Source of the DNA: Oscillospiraceae bacterium
GTDB lineage: Bacteria; Bacillota; Clostridia; Oscillospirales; Ethanoligenentaceae
Length of the DNA stretch: 5,143 bases
Reading direction: 5' to 3'
Assembly (NCBI GenBank): GCA_003518885.1
Contig: DOXU01000022.1
Span: 1-5,143, forward strand
A program made the translations under genes and the position numbers. The notes under the pieces are model-generated. The model was not told the DNA's origin. It did no database searches and saw only the letters and a program-made list of their open reading frames with translations. How positions within the stretch are numbered: position 1 is the stretch's first letter; each line of letters opens with the position of its first letter. Shown here piece by piece: positions 1 through 5,131 of this stretch.

Positions 1-118
1 GGATGAATGCAAGACCAATCCGCAAAATTGGTGTTTGAAACGATAAAAAGCGTGCAAATATGACCCCAAGCGCAACAAATAGTGCAAGGGTCACAAGTTT
101 TCTTGTTGAAATTTTCAA
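1..118 (-). CDS. folT: Folate ECF transporter S component, FolT-like (5' part only)
   Basis: This is the start of a minus-strand gene that runs off the left edge, giving 39 complete codons. The peptide begins MKISTRKLVTLALFVALGV and continues through FARFLSF to RIGLAFI. A short basic N-terminus, a first hydrophobic segment and an RIG-x-x-FI stretch are typical of the small membrane S components of energy-coupling factor (ECF) vitamin transporters. FolT S components bind folate and work with a shared EcfT/EcfA1/EcfA2 module in the cytoplasmic membrane. The start is TTG at 118-116, chosen because a strong SD (GGAGAGGAG, 133-125) lies 6 nt upstream. An in-frame GTG eight codons later has no comparable site. 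The THF riboswitch in the leader gives the substrate call more weight than the short peptide does. Another ECF S component is possible from the protein alone. Confidence 0.8.
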   Translation of the reverse strand, partial: MKISTRKLVTLALFVALGVIFARFLSFQTPILRIGLAFI

Positions 119-122
119 AATA

Positions 123-181
123 ATCTCCTCTCCAAATGGTTCCGCCACATGAAGAGAGATCCCTTGAATGTGGCAACGGAA
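123..181 (-). promoter_or_regulatory. Expression platform and SD of the folT leader (translational switch)
   Basis: Read on the minus strand, the SD segment (133-123) can pair with an upstream pyrimidine-rich stretch, AUCUCUCUUC (160-151). The pairing is 10 bp with one bulged G and would hide the SD. That stretch is also the loop of an alternative hairpin, UUCCG-(UUG bulge)-CCACAU (181-168) pairing with AUGUGG-CGGAA (150-140). The alternative hairpin uses the bases that form the 3' strand of riboswitch helix P1 (176-172). P1 and the hairpin therefore cannot both form fully. No U-tract follows, so control of translation initiation is more likely than transcription termination. The pairings are read directly from the sequence. 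The switching direction (ligand represses) is inferred. Confidence 0.6.
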
Positions 182-275
182 TGCGACAGCCGTACCGCAA
201 ATCCTCATACGGATTTTTCGTCCAGTGGCAACTTCCCGTCCAACTGGCACTTAACGCACGACCATCTACTTTGCC
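172..275 (-). promoter_or_regulatory. Tetrahydrofolate (THF) riboswitch aptamer
   Basis: The minus-strand leader contains the hallmark GCGUUAAGUG (256-247), with GUAGAUG just upstream (269-263). A GGGA..GUUG loop follows inside a stem, CCAGU (247-243) with ACUGG (226-222), and then ACGAA. The closing helix P1 is GGCAA (275-271) with UUGCC (176-172). A second helix is GUCGU (262-258) with ACGGC (193-189), including one G-U pair. A variable hairpin, AAAUCC (216-211) with GGAUUU (204-199), completes the three-way architecture of the THF riboswitch family. Known members bind reduced folates and sit upstream of folate transport and biosynthesis genes in Firmicutes. This agrees with the folT-like gene starting 54 nt downstream. 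The call rests on motif and helix agreement and was not scored with a covariance model. Confidence 0.88.
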
Positions 276-290
276 ATGAGTACGCTTGTT

Positions 291-319
291 ATTATAAACC
301 AATTGATTTACTTGTGCAA
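291..319 (-). promoter_or_regulatory. Promoter of the folT leader
   Basis: On the minus strand a -35 box TTGCAC (319-314) and a perfect -10 box TATAAT (296-291) are separated by 17 bp, a standard housekeeping sigma-factor promoter. The expected transcription start near 284 would give a leader that begins about 8 nt before P1 of the THF riboswitch. It is divergent from the rpsO promoter, and the two -35 boxes lie about 25 bp apart. Confidence 0.82.
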
Positions 320-343
320 TAGAGCAAAAACAAAAGTCTCGAC

Positions 344-373
344 TTTACAAGAGGCGGAGAAATGTGGTATACT
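344..373 (+). promoter_or_regulatory. Promoter of rpsO (extended -10)
   Basis: A -35 box TTTACA (344-349) lies 18 bp before a -10 box TATACT (368-373). The -10 is preceded by TGG (365-367), which gives the TGn of an extended -10 and compensates for the slightly long spacer. Transcription should start near 380, producing an rpsO leader of roughly 107 nt. Confidence 0.75.
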
Positions 374-393
374 ATGGTGCAAGATTTATGAAA

Positions 394-479
394 TACCATT
401 GCGTAGTTGCGGGCGATTACCCTGTGAAATGTTTTATTGAACCCGCGACCAGGCCATTGGTGAATGAGAAACAGGGGTG
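394..479 (+). promoter_or_regulatory. rpsO leader: candidate S15-binding pseudoknot
   Basis: An 8-bp stem forms between GUUGCGGG (406-413) and CCCGCGAC (442-449). It contains a U-G pair (408/447) next to a G-C pair, like the G-U/G-C signal that S15 recognises in 16S rRNA. The stem's loop holds CCCUGU (420-425), which is fully complementary to ACAGGG (471-476) and so overlaps the SD (AGGGGTG, 473-479). This makes an H-type pseudoknot that would mask the ribosome binding site. An outer helix, UACCA (394-398) with UGGUG (458-462), could close the structure. S15 is known to repress its own mRNA through several different leader folds, including a pseudoknot in E. coli. The pairings are seen in the sequence. 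S15 binding is inferred. Confidence 0.6.
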
Positions 480-486
480 TATATTC

Positions 487-753
487 ATGATTAAAAGTGA
501 AGAAAAACAAGCAATTATTGCAGACAACCGGATTCACGAGAAAGATACCGGTTCGCCAGAGGTCCAGATTGCCGTTCTTACAGCACGGATTAATGGTTTG
601 ACAGAACATTTGAAAGTTCATAAAAAGGATCATCATTCCCGTCGTGGTCTTCTGAAAATGGTCGGTCATCGTCGCAATTTGTTGAACTATCTGATGAAAA
701 AAGACGTGGAGCGCTATCGTGCCATCTTGAAAAAACTCTCACTTCGTAAGTGA
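487..753 (+). CDS. rpsO: 30S ribosomal protein S15
   Basis: This 88-residue protein has the standard length and signature of bacterial S15. It has an N-terminal helix followed by [19 protein letters not shown] (18-36), then the conserved [16 protein letters not shown] (41-56) that contacts 16S rRNA helix 22 and the three-way junction. It ends in the basic tail LKKLSLRK. S15 is a primary binder in assembly of the 30S platform. The ATG at 487 is chosen because SD AGGGGTG (473-479) lies 7 nt upstream and because the product then matches the family N-terminus. A longer reading from GTG at 364 would start inside the promoter. The gene has its own promoter and terminator and is not followed by pnp, its usual neighbour in many bacteria. 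Translation is probably autoregulated through the leader pseudoknot. Confidence 0.98.
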   Translation: MIKSEEKQAIIADNRIHEKDTGSPEVQIAVLTARINGLTEHLKVHKKDHHSRRGLLKMVGHRRNLLNYLMKKDVERYRAILKKLSLRK

Positions 754-786
754 GTTAGACAGCAAACGTTCTTTCGAAAGATATAT

Positions 787-824
787 AAAAGGACACGACA
801 CGCAAATTGCTGTCGCGTCCTTTT
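787..824 (+). terminator. Intrinsic terminator of rpsO
   Basis: AAAAGGAC-A-CGACA (787-800) pairs with TGTCG-C-GTCCTTTT (811-824), with a short inner GCAA/TTGC extension. The GC-rich stem ends in a T-run and continues TTTTCTCT. It lies 33 nt after the rpsO stop codon. A small inverted repeat, TCTTTCGAAAGA (770-781), precedes it. The A-run on the 5' side could also give some termination on the other strand, but no minus-strand gene ends here. Confidence 0.9.
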
Positions 825-875
825 CTCTGTGTGCAGGCAGGCTGCTTTTGTATTAAAACATGTTTTGTCTGGAAC

Positions 876-904
876 TTGTCTAGTCGTAAAAATAAAATTA
901 CTGT
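876..904 (+). promoter_or_regulatory. Probable promoter of the oxidoreductase-murG operon
   Basis: A -35-like TTGTCT (876-881) and a -10-like TACTGT (899-904) are separated by 17 bp. Both match the consensus only moderately, but the spacing is ideal and the start near 911 leaves a leader of about 47 nt. A consensus TTGACA at 923-928 is not usable for this gene, because its -10 and start would fall on the SD and start codon. Confidence 0.45.
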
Positions 905-939
905 ACAGTAACAGTTAGCGCTTTGACATGTTGTACAGT
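898..939. promoter_or_regulatory. Palindrome and repeated TGTACAGT half-site, candidate operator
   Basis: TTACTGTACAGTAA (898-911) is a perfect 14-bp palindrome covering the predicted -10 box. The core TGTACAGT (902-909) recurs at 932-939. The two copies are exactly 30 bp apart, close to three helical turns, so two protein dimers could sit on the same face of the DNA. A repressor bound here would block the promoter and the early leader. The regulator is not encoded in the window, and I cannot assign the site to a known family. Confidence 0.45.
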
Positions 940-942
940 TGT

Positions 943-948
943 AGGAGG
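943..948 (+). promoter_or_regulatory. RBS of the FAD oxidoreductase gene
   Basis: AGGAGG, a perfect SD, ends 9 nt before the ATG at 958. It fixes that start over the in-frame ATG at 928, which lies upstream of the SD and has no ribosome binding site of its own. Confidence 0.85.
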
Positions 949-957
949 AACAGGTTA

Positions 958-2334
958 ATGTTACAGGAACAATATGATATTGCTATTGTTGGTGGCGGGA
1001 TTGGCGGCTTGATGTGCGCCTGGCGTTTGACCGAAAAATGTCCGGATGCTTCTGTGGTTATTTTTGAAAAGGGAGCCGATCTAAAAGATAGACGTTGCCC
1101 AATTGTGGCGGGAAAATCCCCAAAATGTGTGCATTGCCCATCCTGTGCAATTATGGAGGGGCTTGCCGGTGCAGGGGCATTTTCTGATGGCAAGTATATT
1201 ATTTCACACGAATATGGTGGATGGTTGCCGGAGTTTATGCCGAATGATACCGTTGTTTCTTATATTGAACAAGCGGACAAAATTCTGGTTTCTTTTGGGG
1301 CAACGACAGAGCGTTTTCAGCCCAATGATGAATTAAAAAGAGTCTGTTTAGAGCATGATTTGCACATGCAGCAGGCCGTAGTGAAACATCTCGGGACAGA
1401 TGCTAATTTGGAAACAATGGGTCGTATGGTGGAAGCACTTAGAAAAAGATGTACCATCATTACCCGTGCAGATGTGCAAGATGTGGATGCTGATACACAT
1501 AACATTAAAGTGCATATGCCAGATGGGGAAAAAACGTACAAAGCCGATCGCGTTATTTTTGCAGTAGGACGCGCAGGCAGTGGATTTTTCACAAAATGGT
1601 GTAAAAGTAATAAAGTGAGAATGCAGAGTAATCAGGTTGATGTTGGCGTTCGCGTTGAATTACCGGCTATATTATGGGATCATTTTTCTAAAAAGATCTA
1701 TGAGCCCAAAATCTGGTATCGCAGCGAAGGATACGGTGATGTGACACGGATGTTCTGTTTTAACGAGAGAGGCAATGTGGTCACAGAGAATACAGGCGGT
1801 ATTCTTACCGTTAACGGGCATGCCTATCGCGATCCGGCCAAAAAATCTGAAAATTCGAATTTTGCCCTTCTGACCACCATGCGTTTTACCGATCCATTTA
1901 AAGAACCAATTGCCTACGCGAAACATGTGGCAAGTTTGGCTAATTTAATCAGCGGAGATAGCGTCTTGGTACAGCGCCTGGGAGATCTGGAACAAGGCAG
2001 GCGGACCGATCCCAAACGTTTGCAGCAGTGCACAACGCGTCCGACCTTAAATGCGGTAGCAGGGGATCTGAGTCTTTGTATGCCAAAACGCCAGTTGGAT
2101 GACATTCTGGAAACTTTGCATGCATTGGATTCTATTGCGCCGGGGACTTCTAATTACGATACCCTACTCTATGGTATTGAGTGTAAATATTATTCTGCGC
2201 GCCCAGAAGCAGAGGATTTTGAATTAAAGGGGCATAAGAAGATTTATGCCATTGGCGATGGCGCTGGATTTACCCGATCACTTGCACAGGCTTCAGCTAA
2301 CGGATTGTATCTTGCAGATAAACTCTCCAGATAA
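958..2334 (+). CDS. FAD-dependent oxidoreductase (COG2509-like), substrate unknown
   Basis: This 458-residue, presumably cytoplasmic flavoprotein starts at ATG 958. The N-terminus YDIAIVGGGIGGLMCAWRL (6-24) is a Rossmann dinucleotide-binding fold with GxGxxG at 12-17. An acidic E37 ends the second strand, as expected for FAD. A cysteine cluster follows, C47 plus C57-x2-C60-x2-C63, then GLAGAGAFSDGKY (68-80), a hallmark of this family. VIFAVGRAGSGF (199-210) is the second dinucleotide-region motif. MFCFNERGNVV with NGH (265-288) lies in the substrate-domain part. IYAIGDGAGFTRSLAQASANG (429-449) is the C-terminal FAD-closing motif. Family members are annotated only as FAD-dependent dehydrogenases. 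The cysteines could be redox-active or bind a metal or Fe-S cluster, but this is not shown. murG begins 49 nt downstream with no terminator between, so cotranscription is likely. Confidence 0.88.
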   Translation: MLQEQYDIAIVGGGIGGLMCAWRLTEKCPDASVVIFEKGADLKDRRCPIVAGKSPKCVHCPSCAIMEGLAGAGAFSDGKYIISHEYGGWLPEFMPNDTVVSYIEQADKILVSFGATTERFQPNDELKRVCLEHDLHMQQAVVKHLGTDANLETMGRMVEALRKRCTIITRADVQDVDADTHNIKVHMPDGEKTYKADRVIFAVGRAGSGFFTKWCKSNKVRMQSNQVDVGVRVELPAILWDHFSKKIYEPKIWYRSEGYGDVTRMFCFNERGNVVTENTGGILTVNGHAYRDPAKKSENSNFALLTTMRFTDPFKEPIAYAKHVASLANLISGDSVLVQRLGDLEQGRRTDPKRLQQCTTRPTLNAVAGDLSLCMPKRQLDDILETLHALDSIAPGTSNYDTLLYGIECKYYSARPEAEDFELKGHKKIYAIGDGAGFTRSLAQASANGLYLADKLSR

Positions 2335-2372
2335 AAGCATATATTGAAATATAGCAATAAACGTGAGAGGAT

Positions 2373-2379
2373 GGGGGAG
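2373..2379 (+). promoter_or_regulatory. RBS of murG, fixing a TTG start
   Basis: GGGGGAG lies 4 nt before TTG 2384. The longer in-frame GTG at 2363 has no SD upstream and would add seven residues before the family's usual MKKIILTGGG start. ATG 2371 is out of frame. The 4-nt spacing is short, so initiation may be modest. Confidence 0.65.
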
Positions 2380-2383
2380 CATT

Positions 2384-3490
2384 TTGAAAAAAATCATCTT
2401 GACAGGCGGAGGAACAGCGGGGCACATTACGCCTAATCTTGCCATTCTGCCACTTTTGCGGACAGCGGGATTTGATGTTTCTTATATTGGACTAAAAAAC
2501 GGAATGGAAGAAGGTCTCATTCGCCCAACCGGTGTTCCTTTTTATGGAATCAAAGGAGGCAAGTTACGTCGCTATGCGGACTTCAAGAACTTTACAGATC
2601 TATTCCGAATTGGTGCTGGCTTTACAGAAGCAATTTCATTAATGCACCGCATTAAACCTGATGTGCTTTTCAGCAAAGGCGGTTTTGTTTCCAGTCCAGT
2701 GGTGTGGGCGGCCAAACTTTGTGGTGTTCCTGTTGTCACGCATGAATCCGATAGCACAATTGGTTTGGCAAATCGTATTAGTGTACCATTCGCCAAAAAA
2801 GTCTGCTATACATTTCCTGAAACGGGTACGGCGCTCCCTTCAGAGAAGGGTGTGCTTACAGGACTTCCCATCAGGGAAGAGCTTTTACACGGCCAAAAGG
2901 AAAAGGGATTGCAATTTTGTGGGTTCTCTTCGGATAAACCTGTGTTAGTCATTACAGGTGGAAGCCAAGGGGCCGCTTTTATTAATGCAATGGTTCGTCG
3001 CTGTTTACCCGACTTGCTAAAGACGTTCCAAATTTGTCATCTGTGCGGAAAAGGCAATCTGGATACAAAATTGGAGGGAACACCAGGATATCGCCAATTT
3101 GCTTATATTTCGGAAGAATTGCCGGATATCTTTGCCATGGCGGATTTGGTTATCACACGTGGAGGATCCACCAGCCTATTTGAATTGCTGGCCCTGCAAA
3201 AGCCAATGGTCATCATTCCTTATTCTCGTAAGGCCAGTCGAGGCGATCAGATCGTAAATGGCCGCTCTTTCAAAAAGCAGGGATTTGGCGAATTGCTGAT
3301 GGAGACAGATGAGAGCGGTATGGATATGATGCCAGCAGCTTTTTTGCGCACAGTACAGCGCGTTTATGACCACCGGGAACAGTATGTAGAGCAAATGCGT
3401 AGCAGCCCAGCACGTGGTGGTGCTAGCAATGTATTCAATGTTATTTGTGAAGTGGCCGGTGTATCTGAGGCGGCTGGCATTTCGGAGTAA
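2384..3490 (+). CDS. murG: MurG-type UDP-GlcNAc transferase (lipid II synthesis)
   Basis: From TTG 2384 the protein has 368 residues, usual for MurG. This family transfers GlcNAc from UDP-GlcNAc to undecaprenyl-PP-MurNAc-pentapeptide (lipid I) on the inner face of the membrane, giving lipid II. It is a two-domain GT-B enzyme. The first glycine loop is GGGTAGH (8-14). SGKLRRY appears as GGKLRRY (58-64). The second loop is SKGGFVSSP (97-105), and HESDSTIGLAN (120-130) follows. The C-domain donor site has TGGSQGA (191-197), TRGGSTSLFELLAL (258-271, with E267 at the place of the nucleotide-contacting Glu) and SRGDQI (285-290). GTAGH in place of GTGGH, GKLRRY and SRGDQI match the S. aureus/B. cereus-type MurG rather than the E. 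coli or B. subtilis type. No other cell-wall gene is adjacent, so this could be the sole MurG or a paralogue. It probably shares the upstream oxidoreductase's promoter. Confidence 0.9.
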   Translation: MKKIILTGGGTAGHITPNLAILPLLRTAGFDVSYIGLKNGMEEGLIRPTGVPFYGIKGGKLRRYADFKNFTDLFRIGAGFTEAISLMHRIKPDVLFSKGGFVSSPVVWAAKLCGVPVVTHESDSTIGLANRISVPFAKKVCYTFPETGTALPSEKGVLTGLPIREELLHGQKEKGLQFCGFSSDKPVLVITGGSQGAAFINAMVRRCLPDLLKTFQICHLCGKGNLDTKLEGTPGYRQFAYISEELPDIFAMADLVITRGGSTSLFELLALQKPMVIIPYSRKASRGDQIVNGRSFKKQGFGELLMETDESGMDMMPAAFLRTVQRVYDHREQYVEQMRSSPARGGASNVFNVICEVAGVSEAAGISE

Positions 3491-3604
3491 AGTAGTAAAT
3501 TGCTTTGTTTGCAATATGAGTTTGGATGCTATTTGTATGGGTGCATGTCCTTGTGATAGATGATGTGGCTCTTGAATTTTGACTATATATTTTTATCTTG
3601 ATAA

Positions 3605-3639
3605 AAAAGCCGGTGTGGTGAATCCACCTACCGGCTTTT
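3605..3639. terminator. Bidirectional intrinsic terminator between convergent genes
   Basis: AAAAGCCGGT (3605-3614) pairs with ACCGGCTTTT (3630-3639), with an inner GGTG/CACC stem. The plus strand has four Ts after the stem. The minus strand has an uninterrupted six-T run (3608-3603). It lies 115 nt past the murG stop and 33 nt past the stop of the minus-strand transporter gene, so it probably serves both. The stretch 3491-3604 before it shows no convincing gene. Confidence 0.92.
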
Positions 3640-3671
3640 GTCTTATTTAAAAATGGTGAAGGCTGTTTCTA

Positions 3672-4997
3672 CTATTTACGGGCTAAAATACCATGTCTAC
3701 GTTCTTTAAGGGTTTCTCGCACGGCGACACCATTTAGTACTAGAATGGTTGCAAGGTTAGGAATAGTCATTAGTGCGTTAGCAATATCGGAGAAATCCCA
3801 GACGGACTTTACAGAAAGAATGCCTCCTAAGAATATAGCCAAGACATAGAGGTATTGATAAGGGCGAATTGCGCGTGTGCCCCATAGGTATTCTACTGCT
3901 TTTTCTGCATAATAGGACCATCCAATGCAGGTGGCAAAAGCAAATGTAAAAAGAGAAATCGCGAGCATTGCGGGTCCACATATGGGAATGGAAGCAAAAA
4001 CGGCGCTAGTGAGTGCGCCACCGTTCAGTCCCTTACACCAAAGGCCGGAGTTGACCAGCATGAGACCGGTCAAAGCAGCCAAAACGACGGTATCCCAAAA
4101 GACGCCGGTTGAAGCGATCAAGGCTTGCCTGACTGGCGTACGACATTGTGCAGCTGCATCCACAATAGGAGAAGAACCAAGACCAGCCTCATTGGAAAAA
4201 AGACCGCGAGAGATGCCAAATCGTATGGCCTCTTTCATGGCAGCTCCTGTAAAACCGCCAACGGCGGCATGGCCGGAGAATGCATCGTGAAAAATCAGAG
4301 CAATACTCGCTGGGATGGTTTTCCAGCCAATAAAAAGGATAAATAGATTGCTAAAGATATAGAGGGCGCCGGCGATTGGAATAATGAGGGTGCAAACTTT
4401 TGAAATACTTTTAATGCCGCCCAAGAGAACAGAACCGGCAAGGAAAGCAACAACGAGTCCACTGATAATAGGGGAAATATGAAAAGTGTCCTTGAATAGG
4501 GCGGAAATGGAGTTGGATTGTACGGAAGCTCCAACGCCTAAAGCGGCTAGCGCGGTGAAAAGGGCAAAGACACACCCCAATGGACGGGCATGCAGTGCCT
4601 TCTCCATGACATACATGGGACCTCCGCAATAACCATTCTTGGTTTTTACACGGTATTTGACGGACAGTAGGGATTCTGTATATTTAGTGGACATGCCCAA
4701 AACACCGGATATCCACATCCAAAAGACAGCTCCAGGCCCTCCTGCTGCGACAGCCGTGGCTACACCGACAATGTTGCCGGTTCCCAGTGTGGCCGCCAGT
4801 GCAGTTGTAAGGGCAGAAAAAGGTGATATTTCACCGGTGGCGCCCTTTTCCTTTGTAACGGAAAATCGGATTGCCTTTGCGGTGTAACGTTGAATGCCAG
4901 AAAGTCTGACAGTTAAAAAGAGATGTGTTCCAAATAGTGCAAGAAGTAGAGGAGCACCCCAAAGTGCAGCGGAAAGTGTTCCCAAAATATTACCCAA
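3672..4997 (-). CDS. AGCS-family sodium:alanine/glycine symporter
   Basis: This 441-residue integral membrane protein is of typical length for the alanine or glycine:cation symporter family, which imports small neutral amino acids with Na+ (or H+). It has about ten or eleven hydrophobic segments. Family motifs in order are WGAPLLLALFGTHLFLTVRL (13-32), GTGNIVGVA (72-80) with GGPGAVFWMW (86-95), GGPMYVME (125-132), GLFSNEAGLGSSPI (265-278) and GWSYYAEKAVEYLWG (359-373). The GTGNI and SNEAGxGS regions are the most conserved in the family and lie on the substrate and ion path. The start is TTG at 4997-4995, with SD AGGGGG (5011-5006) 8 nt upstream. No usable in-frame start was seen immediately further upstream. 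The gene has its own promoter and ends at the shared terminator. Alanine versus glycine preference cannot be read from the sequence. Confidence 0.95.
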   Translation of the reverse strand: MGNILGTLSAALWGAPLLLALFGTHLFLTVRLSGIQRYTAKAIRFSVTKEKGATGEISPFSALTTALAATLGTGNIVGVATAVAAGGPGAVFWMWISGVLGMSTKYTESLLSVKYRVKTKNGYCGGPMYVMEKALHARPLGCVFALFTALAALGVGASVQSNSISALFKDTFHISPIISGLVVAFLAGSVLLGGIKSISKVCTLIIPIAGALYIFSNLFILFIGWKTIPASIALIFHDAFSGHAAVGGFTGAAMKEAIRFGISRGLFSNEAGLGSSPIVDAAAQCRTPVRQALIASTGVFWDTVVLAALTGLMLVNSGLWCKGLNGGALTSAVFASIPICGPAMLAISLFTFAFATCIGWSYYAEKAVEYLWGTRAIRPYQYLYVLAIFLGGILSVKSVWDFSDIANALMTIPNLATILVLNGVAVRETLKERRHGILARK

Positions 4998-5005
4998 TAT
5001 CTGTG

Positions 5006-5011
5006 CCCCCT
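5006..5011 (-). promoter_or_regulatory. RBS of the AGCS symporter gene (TTG start)
   Basis: AGGGGG on the minus strand lies 8 nt before TTG 4997. It is the only purine-rich SD-like run near the start and supports that start choice. Confidence 0.65.
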
Positions 5012-5086
5012 TTTTTATAGCTGATGGAATTATATGTGGGAAAATGTGCCCTAATGCCTTTTGGGCCTAAATTTGGACAGGAAGAG

Positions 5087-5115
5087 GTTATATTCAATTT
5101 TTTAAATAAAAGCAA
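5087..5115 (-). promoter_or_regulatory. Candidate promoter of the AGCS symporter gene
   Basis: On the minus strand TTGCTT (5115-5110) and TATAAC (5092-5087) are separated by an AT-rich 17-bp spacer. Transcription would start near 5080, giving a leader of about 83 nt. A TATAAT nearer the gene (inside ACATATAATTCC) lacks a matching -35 box. The leader has only a weak hairpin, GCCC (5066-5063) with GGGC (5051-5048). I see no riboswitch in it. Confidence 0.5.
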
Positions 5116-5125
5116 TAATAAAGCC

Positions 5126-5131
5126 TTGACA
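5126..5131 (+). promoter_or_regulatory. Consensus -35 box of a possible divergent gene off the right edge
   Basis: A perfect TTGACA on the plus strand stands 12 nt from the window end. A -10 box at 17-bp spacing would lie just outside, so this may be half of a promoter for a gene divergent from the symporter. A hexamer alone is weak evidence. Confidence 0.3.

Noticed and set aside
364..486. N-terminal extension of rpsO from a GTG at 364
   Set aside because: It begins inside the rpsO -10 region and has no SD. The extra residues do not resemble S15, and the segment folds as a structured leader.
923..928. Consensus TTGACA as the -35 box for the oxidoreductase gene
   Set aside because: A -10 at 16-18 bp would fall on the SD (AGGAGG), and transcription would begin at or after the start codon.
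928..957. Ten-residue N-terminal extension of the oxidoreductase from ATG 928
   Set aside because: It lies upstream of the perfect AGGAGG at 943-948 and has no ribosome binding site of its own. ATG 958 gives the usual flavoprotein N-terminus just before the GxGxxG.
915..1193. 92-codon open frame on the minus strand over the oxidoreductase start
   Set aside because: It is antisense to the conserved FAD-binding region, with no supporting signals.
2337..2355. AT-rich imperfect inverted repeat after the oxidoreductase stop codon
   Set aside because: It pairs over only a few A-T pairs with a bulge and no GC-rich stem or T-run, so it is not a terminator. It does not argue against cotranscription with murG.
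3176..3514. 112-codon open frame on the minus strand opposite the end of murG
   Set aside because: It is antisense to conserved MurG motifs, lacks an SD and has no recognisable protein features. It is a shadow of the real gene.
3516..3563. Tiny cysteine-rich peptide (MSLDAICMGACPCDR) between murG and the terminator
   Set aside because: The CxxxCxC pattern caught the eye, but it is only 15 codons, has no SD and has no modification or export genes nearby. It is most likely chance.
3925..4290. 121-codon open frame on the plus strand inside the symporter gene
   Set aside because: It is opposite strongly conserved AGCS motifs, and its composition reflects the complement of membrane-segment codons. 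No SD or promoter was noted.
5000..5085. Possible glycine or other riboswitch ahead of the AGCS symporter gene
   Set aside because: The leader is short and AU-rich, with only a 4-bp hairpin (5048-5066). None of the conserved riboswitch core sequences I know are present.
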